Of a stretch of 64,000 nucleotides of DNA, positions 56,973 to 64,000 are shown piece after piece. Position numbers and translations under genes: made by a program. How positions within the stretch are numbered: the stretch's first letter is position 1; each line of letters begins with the position of its first letter. The notes under the pieces were generated by a model. It saw only the letters and a program-made list of their open reading frames with translations, did no database searches and had not been told where the DNA came from. This DNA comes from Rhizodiscina lignyota (taxonomy: Eukaryota; Ascomycota; Dothideomycetes; Aulographales; Rhizodiscinaceae), in the NCBI GenBank assembly GCA_010015805.1, contig ML978125.1:744001-808000 (forward strand). The letters run 5' to 3'.

Positions 56973-57867
56973 ATGGCCAGCGACTCCCCTTTCCTTTCTG
57001 CAGAGAAGATCGCGTCCTAATCAATCCAGCCACCAGGACATCCAGAAGTTGAAGAAGCTCAAGCAGCCCATCGTATCCAACTGGTGAAGACCTGGGGCAT
57101 GATACAGCAAGGCAGCCGAGTCTTAGAGCTAGGATGCGGGCAAGATAGCTGCACTGCTGTTCTTGCTGCCGTCGTTGGATCCTCTGGACATGTCGACGCT
57201 GTTGACCCTGCTCCAGGGAACTATGGCGCTCCATTCACACTCGAGCAGGCACAGTCCCACATCTCCGCTAGCGAAGTCGGAGACCGCATTACATGGCATC
57301 GTGCAGAGCCAGAGCAGTTTTTGCTTGATGCGGCGAGCCGGCAGGAGACGTGGGATGTCGCTGCCCTTGCGCATTGCATATGGTACTTCTCCTCGGCTGA
57401 GACACTGACAAACACTATGAGGGCTCTTAAAGGACGTGTGCGGAGCGTGTGCATCGCAGAATATGCACTGCATGCTACAGAACAAGCTGCTGTACCGCAT
57501 GTACTTGCCGCACTGGCAAGAGGAATGCTGGAAGCGCATAAAGAGTCGAGCCAGGCAAACATACGAACGCCGCTCAGTCCGAATGCCATTCGTCAAATCA
57601 TTGAGACAAGTGGCTGGCGAGTAGAATCCAAGACTACTGCTGTTCCGGCGAAAGGACTCCTAGATGGCTACTGGGAAGTCGAAATGATTCGGCGAGATGA
57701 GTTTCTTGAAGAGATTCGGAATACTGTGAGGGATCAGCGAATGCAAAACAGCGCTGTTTTCAGCAAGAGATGCTATGATTGCTGCCGCAAACGGACTGTG
57801 CGGCGAGAAGGTGTGCACGATGGACGTCTGGGCTGCGTTCTGCTTCGAAACGTTGCAGGCTGATTAG
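56973..57867 (+). pseudogene. Broken SAM-dependent methyltransferase gene
   Basis: The frame encodes a class I methyltransferase core: SRVLELGCGQDSCTAVLAAV (SAM motif I), HVDAVDPAPGNYG (acidic loop after strand 2) and WDVAALAHCIWYFSS (motif region IV). Two defects are visible. After 15 codons from the ATG (MASDSPFLSAEKIAS) a TAA at 57018-57020 stops the frame, and family-like sequence (PPGHPEVEEAQAAHRIQLVK) continues in the same frame beyond it. Near 57763-57766 the family-like ending passes to another frame, where EKVCTMDVWAAFCFET runs to a TAG at 57865. No intron fits either gap. It is most likely a recent pseudogene. Sequencing error could explain one lesion but hardly both. Confidence 0.7.
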
Positions 57868-58943
57868 GTGCTGATATTGCGGAGAGTGAGACTGCGACTT
57901 TTAATGTCAAAGAACAAGAGCAAGGAGGGACGAAAGAATGTTTTGGCAGAACACAAATCCCAGTATGCGCCTTCGAAGCGTTTGCGCCGACGAATTCGAG
58001 TCGCGTCCTGTGAGATGCCTGGCCTTCCTCTCAGGTCTCTCATTCATACATCAAGCAGATACGATGACAGCAGACCACCTAGAATGGAATCGAGAATAAT
58101 CCAGGAAGAGTTGGAACTAAACAGAGTGTGATGAGAAAGGGTGGTATGCTGTGCTAGGGAAATACCCTTGGTGGGGCTATAATTATTTGAATTTAGTAAG
58201 TATATATACAACTCGCGTATTCGGATCCCTGTCAATGACCTGCCGCTCTGGCATAGCGGCAGCGAGACAACTATTAAATAAAGGTGCGCCCTAAGCTCCT
58301 TTCATACAGTGCTAACACTTGATCTAGATCGGCCAAAAAAAAAATACTAAATACCAAAAAAACCAGGTCATGCTGGTTCAACTGCACCTTCCAACCGCCT
58401 AGTCTTTCAAAAGACTAGGATTGGGGGTGGTGTAGATTTTTTGCTATTTTTCTTTACTGCAAAGGCATCAATTCCCGGCAGCATCATTTCTCTTTTTTCT
58501 TTTTTTTTTTTAATCATAACATAAATATCTCTAGAAACAACGAAGCATTCTAACATTCTATATTTTCTATTATACTCGCGTAACTTCATAGCCTCGTGTA
58601 TATCTAGCGTAAACGGGAGTTTCGTGATTACGCTGGTACGACTAAACAGCTTTTTGCGAGCAGTCTAAGGGTCCGAAGGCCGCGAAATCTGTCACCTGAC
58701 ACCTTGAGCCAGTTCTTGGTTGACATCATTACTCATCTACGACGCCTCTGTTTGAGAATATCCGACGCGGCACACGTATATTTGCGGCTTTTGACAGCTT
58801 GCGGCTCCTCGCCAAAGAAGCAAGAAACAACCGCGACCATTTAATCTCTGTTATGTATTTAACTTGACAGAAAATAATCATTCTCGGACGCAACGATCGC
58901 GAATGTACACTAAGTTCTGACTTTGCCAGCCACCTTGCTAATC
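57868..58943. other. AT-rich intergenic region
   Basis: No gene is seen. Homopolymer runs occur: A10 at 58335-58344 and long T tracts around 58490-58511. The sequence is markedly more AT-rich than its neighbours between about 58170 and 58620. Confidence 0.55.
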
Positions 58944-60875
58944 TCAGACCAGGGCACGGACTATCCTTATTGGCAAATTGGCCCATGTTTTTGGAGGTGG
59001 CATTTGGCTTGGATCGAGAATCAAAGCTCGCCTCCCGGAGGTGATGTCCATCTCCGTCAAAGGTACAAACATCTTCCACTCCCTAGAGTAAATCTTCCAA
59101 AATAGATACAAGGCAATGAATATCGGTGCCGCGAGGTAAGATTGGAAGAAATCTATCGCATCTGGACTTCCGCCAAGCGGCTTCGAGGGTAGTCAGCAAT
59201 TGTATGACACGTGCATTGGGCGGTGTACTTACGAAAAGCGCTGTGTAAAAGGTAGTTGCCATACCAAGCACGTTCACGAAGAACCCATAGTAGCTGCCAA
59301 TGACACCAAACATCGCCTTAAAAGGAAGTTCGTCTAACGAATGCCCTTGGGCTTTCCAAGCGCTGCGAAAACGGATGTGGGCGAAGTTGATTGCCCCCCA
59401 AGCGAAGAAATTCGAGAGCCCGCCAAGAGCGATGATCCAGTAAAATATAGTTGTCGCGTTACCCGATTCTCCTACGAAGCCCAACATGCCAAAGGCAAGC
59501 TGAATCGCAATAGCTACTAACGGGCGGCCTTTAGAGTCGACGTAGGCGACAAACTTTGGACCCATTCCGCGCTCGGCCAACGCTTGCATGGTTCGAGTGG
59601 ATGCGTAGAGGCTTGAATTGGCGACGCTAAGTGTAGAAATTACGATGACGGCGTTAAATATCGAGGGGAGTGCCTTGATGCCCGCAAGCTTAATTGCGAT
59701 GACAAAGGGAGAGAATTTGGAATTTGCTCCAGAGGCATTCAACAAGTCCGGATCGCTGGAAGGGACAAGTAGGGTGACCATGAAGAGCGAGACGACGTAA
59801 AAGAAGACCATTCGCCACAGCACTTGTTTAGTGGCCAGTGGAAGGCTCTTCAACGGATTCTTGGCCTCGGCGGCTGCAAGACCAACCATTTCGGTCCCGC
59901 CGTATTCAAATGCAGCAAAAGTCAAGACAGCGCAGAAGCCCTTGAAGCCATTGCGGAATGCCCCAGGGTGGTGCCAGTATTTTGCTCCTAGGTATCCTTG
60001 AGGGCCAGTGCCGCCGGTGTCGATGACAATGCCGAGGATTATGAATCCAACTAGGCCGACGACTTTGATTATGCTGAGCACAAACTCAACTGCAAACGAT
60101 CAGCACGACAACATCTGCAAGCGGAAAGAATGGATAATTCGAACCTTCGCCGAAGCCGCGAACGCCAAAGACTTGAATCACTATGATGAGAACGGTGAAC
60201 ATCATCACCCATACACCAATGTTGATATCATCTCTCCAGAATTCAATGGTGAGTGCGAAGGCGGAAATTTCAAAAGGCAGAATCGTTAACCACCCAATCG
60301 CGTACTCCCAACCAACGGCAAATCCACTGCGATACATTAGCCAGTTTGTCCCAAGCGATATAATTCACAGGTTACCTACAGAGAGGGATCGACAAAGCGA
60401 ACAACGTATGTATAGAAAGCTCCATTGACAGGGTACAGGACGGCCATTTCGCCAAGAGCCTGTACTGTGCAGAGGAGCAAGGAGCCTATAACAGCGAATC
60501 CCAGTACCTGTAGAGTCAGGGTAAGACTTGGTCAGCTCGATGAGAGCCCAGGTGTTGTACCAAACCTCCAGGTCCACCATTGGATAAAGCACTGCCGGAA
60601 CCAACGAAGAATCCAGCGCCGATTGCACCACCTTCAACACAAAACTTCTCGTCAGTCAAAGAGACATGAATAGGTAGATGAATAAACGCACCAACTGCAA
60701 TCATCTGCATATGCCGACTTTTCAGCCCACGAGCCAATGGATTCGTCTTGACGAGTATCCCCTCGTCGACAACATTGCCAGCCTCCATGGCGACACCAGC
60801 CTCAAGGTTGATTTCGACCGACTCGGGAACATCGCCGATCTTCTTCTCATCTTTAATCTGGGGTGTTTCCGCCAT
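58944..60875 (-). CDS. Amino-acid permease (YAT/APC family), plasma membrane
   Basis: Six exons on the minus strand (60692-60875, 60561-60631, 60380-60507, 60145-60326, 59233-60089, 58944-59180) encode 552 residues; introns are 52-60 nt. A cytosolic N terminus is followed by the family signature LKSRHMQMIAVGGAIGAGFF and FVGSGSAL (helix 1). About twelve hydrophobic spans follow, with other signatures: LGEMAVLYPVNGAFYTY, FAAFEYGGTEMVGLAAAEAK and NPLKSLPLATKQVLWR. The C terminus is hydrophilic (EWKMFVPLTEMDITSGRR). These transporters take up amino acids with protons. Specificity cannot be read from sequence. The first four introns crowd the 5' third. It lies next to the methyltransferase relic and SDR gene. 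Confidence 0.95.
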
Positions 60876-62651
60876 TGCTGACCTTCAGCGTGCCGCCTTT
60901 GAGCAATCTGCGCTGTGAACCTGCCAGTTAGTGGCACAGTGGCATAGTACGAAGCCCGAGAGAATGGTAAGCAATCAGAATATAAAGTATGAGAACGAGA
61001 ACAAGCAACGATAAGCTTATCTCTTGGTAGGCTTGTGTTATCGGTTGGAACCCGCATACATGCACCCTATCGGATTTGCAAGGTTAATGAGGTCCACTAG
61101 GCCCTGTTCTTATTACCTACGAGGCAGTAGGTATAGCAGAATACTGACAGTAATGTTCTCAGTCCCCAGGTTACCGACTCAGCCTTATAATGTAATAGCT
61201 TAGAGCTACGATAACTCAGGGTGAGACAAATCCGGGCTGCGATAAGTTGGTAATGCTAATAGTTAGATCTTCTGCATAGAAGGGGAAAGGAGTTTCAGTT
61301 GGGTCGCTCTAAGCCCTAAGGCACTATGCCTACTGCCAATGTATGATAGCCACCCTCATTATTGCCTGCTGGCGAGGATGAGTGTAAGTTACTTCCGCAT
61401 TTATTAGAGACGGAGCGCTACTCCAGCATGTGGCGGTGCAAGCCTGAGCCAGGTGTGGTCGACTTGGTTGAGTGCGCTACCACAGCACCAGCCTCGTAAC
61501 CTTGAGCAAGTCAAGCAATGGCTCAAAACTTGGCTGTACAAGGTCAGAGTGGATCAACGAAGAGCGTATTTTACGCACACGACTGGGATAGATCTTCCCT
61601 CAGAGGATGACGCAGCTCAAAGAGGGCTGAAGTCTAGAGCAGGCTTTCTATCCAAGACCGTTTAGCCGGACCAGGGCTGACTGCATATCTACCCGTCCTT
61701 TTCGTGGAGAGTCGGTGGCTCGGTGTACGCTAAAAACGCCGTGGCTTCGGCCGGCGGTCCTTGATCAGTGCACGGTTAAGGTATAGCCAATAATCAGCGC
61801 TCGCAACTCGAGCACCGCTCTTGAAATTACGCCTCACTAACTGAAAATAACATCTCCCCGAGATTACCCTCTAAGCTAACGTTTGAACGTATGGGGAGGT
61901 GTCCACTATCTGCCCTAGAGGGTTAGCAGCCGTTTTTGGCGTACAACGACTCTCCACAAAAAGGACGGTACTCAGAGCTTGATCAGTGAGGCTCCTTAGG
62001 CCTTCCAGGTGACAAAATAGTTGGTTGCCCGGCACGGTGTAACGCAAAGAGATCAACTCTTGCACTTCAAAGTTCAACGCAAGTAAGACTACATTTGAAG
62101 TTTAGTTATACGTTCTTTGGAGTATATATAGCTATAGTGTAGCGTTGAAAAACTCGTATACTTAATCAGTTGTGGTGGCCATACAGCATATCTGTTCAGC
62201 GTACTGAAAGCTGGCCTCGAGCTGTCTGTCATCCCCGACCGAGCCTTTGTTAATTTCAAGGGAGCAAGTGCTGCAGGTGCTGAGGCGTGTAACCTCACAG
62301 AGAGACTGAACAATATTTATAAAATATCAACCTTCATTCGACAGCTTTTAGAATATCACAGTGAGGCTAAGCGGCGCATGACGAGTCGCAGAATTTGAAG
62401 TTAGCAAGCTCGCATTTAAGAGCTATCGACTTTATAATACATCCTTTCCAGCGAGGCAAAAAGCCTCGAAATTCTCGCAGCGTATCGTGTCGCGCGGTAC
62501 CAGAGTCAGACCTCCCGCGTCCGGTGCGGATGTTTCCAGTAGCACCGTGCCGATGCCATCGATTCTGAGCGCCATTACGCCAATACCCTCAGTTATGCAA
62601 GACAAAAGAAAATCAAGTGCTATCCCAAAACAAAGCGCTACCCCGCATGTC
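60876..62651. other. Non-coding region, possibly repeat-derived
   Basis: About 1.8 kb without a recognised gene. The frames at 61453-61665 and 61871-62077 have no motif I can name. An imperfect inverted repeat (listed separately) and AT-rich flanks suggest remains of a mobile element, but no transposase motif is visible. Confidence 0.45.
61693..61968. repeat. Imperfect inverted repeat, 38-46 bp arms, 192-bp spacer
   Basis: The left arm (61693-61738) and the reverse complement of the right arm (61931-61968) match at 35 of 38 aligned bases, once an extra 8-base block (gtggctcg) in the left arm is set aside. Two of the three mismatches are C/T changes. Such a structure fits decayed terminal repeats or two opposed copies of an old element. 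Confidence 0.7.
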
Positions 62652-64000
62652 CTACTCGTTACTCGTGCTCGTTTCGCGGTTACCCTGACCCTCTAAGATC
62701 CGGTTCAGCTCCATCAGCCGCACCGGCTTGGTAAGAAAAACGTCAATGCCGCTCGTGAATGCCTCATGCTTCGCTTCGTCGCTCGCGAGGCCCGTCAACG
62801 CTACAATCTTTGCGCATGTGTGCTTCTGTTCGCCGCTCGTCGCGTGCTCCGGTGTCGGCACCTTCACAGCGCTGCCCAAGCCAACGACTTCTGCGCCTGC
62901 CGTTGTATGAGCCGTCTCCTTTGCGTCGACCTTCGCTTCGGCGACTTCCTTCTCGTGTGCGCGGATCAGTCTGGTGGCGGTGAGTCCGTCCATGACAGGC
63001 ATTGTGATGTCCATGAGGACAAAGTCGAATGCGGTTGACGATGATTTGAAGGCGTTGACGGCCTCAAGGCCGTTTTGAGCGGTCTCGTAGGTGTGGCCTT
63101 TCTTCTTCAAGAAAGTCACGAGAAGCTGTGCAATGTGAGCAATGATCATTCTAAACAGAGCGGTGTAAGGGAAGAATAGGCGTCCATACCGAAAGATTTA
63201 CGTAATTGTCATCGACCATCAGCACGTTCAACTTCTTTCCGGTCGTCTTCCGCAAGTGCTTCTCAATAGGCTTCTTCTGCATGGGAGAACCGGTAGAGAC
63301 CGAGCCAAGCGACTGAGACAAACTCGATCCAGGAGGCACCAGTGGTGCAGACAGGTTAACATTCTCTTTCAGATCTGCCGCTGTTTCCGCTGCCAGTGGC
63401 CTCATGGAGTTCGGTGTGAGCATTGGCACGGATGGAATTTTAACATGCGCCATTTTCGTGTCCGGATTGATGCTCATCGAATCCATCTCGTTCACAAGTG
63501 CCCGCTCGATAGGCGGGCTTGGGGTAGTGGCTGGAGTAGAAAGGCAAGTCTGGAGCGCTTTCGCGAGCTTCCGGGGGCCACATGGCAGCTTGACGCACTC
63601 CGCTGGCTTCCTCCAACTCTTCTTGGAAGATGTGCATTTCGAGCTCACAAGCGCCGAATGAGGGCACAATACCAGCAGTGGTGATCCATAAGGAACGTGG
63701 CCGGCCGCGACTGCGCCTTCAGTGGCGATATACACATCCGCTGCCTTGCCTGGTCCTTGCACCTCAAGACCACACCACGTCTGGCATGCCTTGCTGAGTG
63801 AAGCCTGCAATAGGCCATCGGGTGGGAGTGCGAGATCTTTCTGCTCATCGAAGCCAACAAAAGCAACCGTCTTGGCTCTCGATTGGGATGCGAGTGGGTT
63901 TGGCAGCACTGCCTTTCCATTGTCGAGACTCTTCTCCAAATCGACCAAGACGGAAAACTCTGATCCGCAGCCCTTTTCGCTTCTCACATCGATGCGTCCA
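62652..64000 (-). CDS. Hybrid histidine kinase, C-terminal part with receiver domain (partial)
   Basis: The gene enters from the right edge on the minus strand, so its 5' part is missing. Exons 63190-64000 and 62652-63125 are joined across a 64-nt intron in phase 0. The edge sequence (GRIDVRSEKGCGSEFSV) is the last part of the kinase ATPase domain. A linker of about 200 residues, rich in Ser and Pro, follows. The receiver domain begins at KKLNVLMVDDNYVNL (acidic pair) and is completed after the intron: phospho-acceptor Asp in FDFVLMDITMPVMDG, Thr in IVALTG, Lys in FLTKPV. An insertion of about 45 residues with TAGAEVVGLG and HATSGEQKH lies inside the receiver. These proteins feed the multistep phosphorelay to HOG or related pathways. 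The kinase group cannot be set without the sensor end. Confidence 0.9.

Overview
The window is nuclear DNA of a filamentous ascomycete (Pezizomycotina; the protein flavour suggests Dothideomycetes, but the species cannot be fixed from sequence alone). The evidence is 47 inferred GT-AG introns, nearly all 46-117 nt with CTAAC/CTGAC-like branch sites; monocistronic genes on both strands; Zn2Cys6 regulators; a GPI cell-wall protein; HET and P450 relics; and nuclear genes for mitochondrial translation. Gene models were assembled by hand: splice sites were chosen so that reading phase is kept and family motifs become continuous.

Layout. 0.2-1.5 kb: a CDK10/11-like kinase with an altered catalytic loop. 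2.6-8.6 kb: three secreted hydrolases in a row (S53 sedolisin, S10 carboxypeptidase, class 3 lipase), which look like an extracellular nutrient-acquisition set. 9.4-28.9 kb: mostly housekeeping genes (an unknown acidic protein, mitoribosomal uL22m, the spliceosomal recycling factor PRP24/SART3, a Gln-rich protein, the mitochondrial Obg GTPase MTG2, a GRF zinc-finger protein, and a protein with half a Zn2Cys6 cluster). 30.6-36.4 kb: an NmrA-like protein, decayed HET and P450 fragments, and a PI-specific phospholipase C with one unusually long intron. 36.4-40.8 kb: a gene-poor stretch with one small two-exon zinc-ribbon gene and a coding fragment. 40.8-54.9 kb: UTP23, a DUF726/MIL1-type lipase-like protein, a secreted Asp-box (sialidase-fold) protein, a Zn2Cys6 factor, a six-TM membrane protein, an NTF2-like protein and a repeat-bearing GPI wall protein. 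55.5-60.9 kb: a seven-exon SDR, a broken SAM methyltransferase and an amino-acid permease. 60.9-62.6 kb: a non-coding stretch with an imperfect inverted repeat. 62.7-64 kb: the C-terminal part of a hybrid histidine kinase running off the right edge.

No tRNA, rRNA, CRISPR or intact transposon was recognised. No coherent new system is evident. The observations most worth following are the half-zinc-cluster protein, the stop-free introns that interrupt zinc clusters in two genes, the small zinc-ribbon gene, and the decayed accessory genes (HET, P450, methyltransferase).
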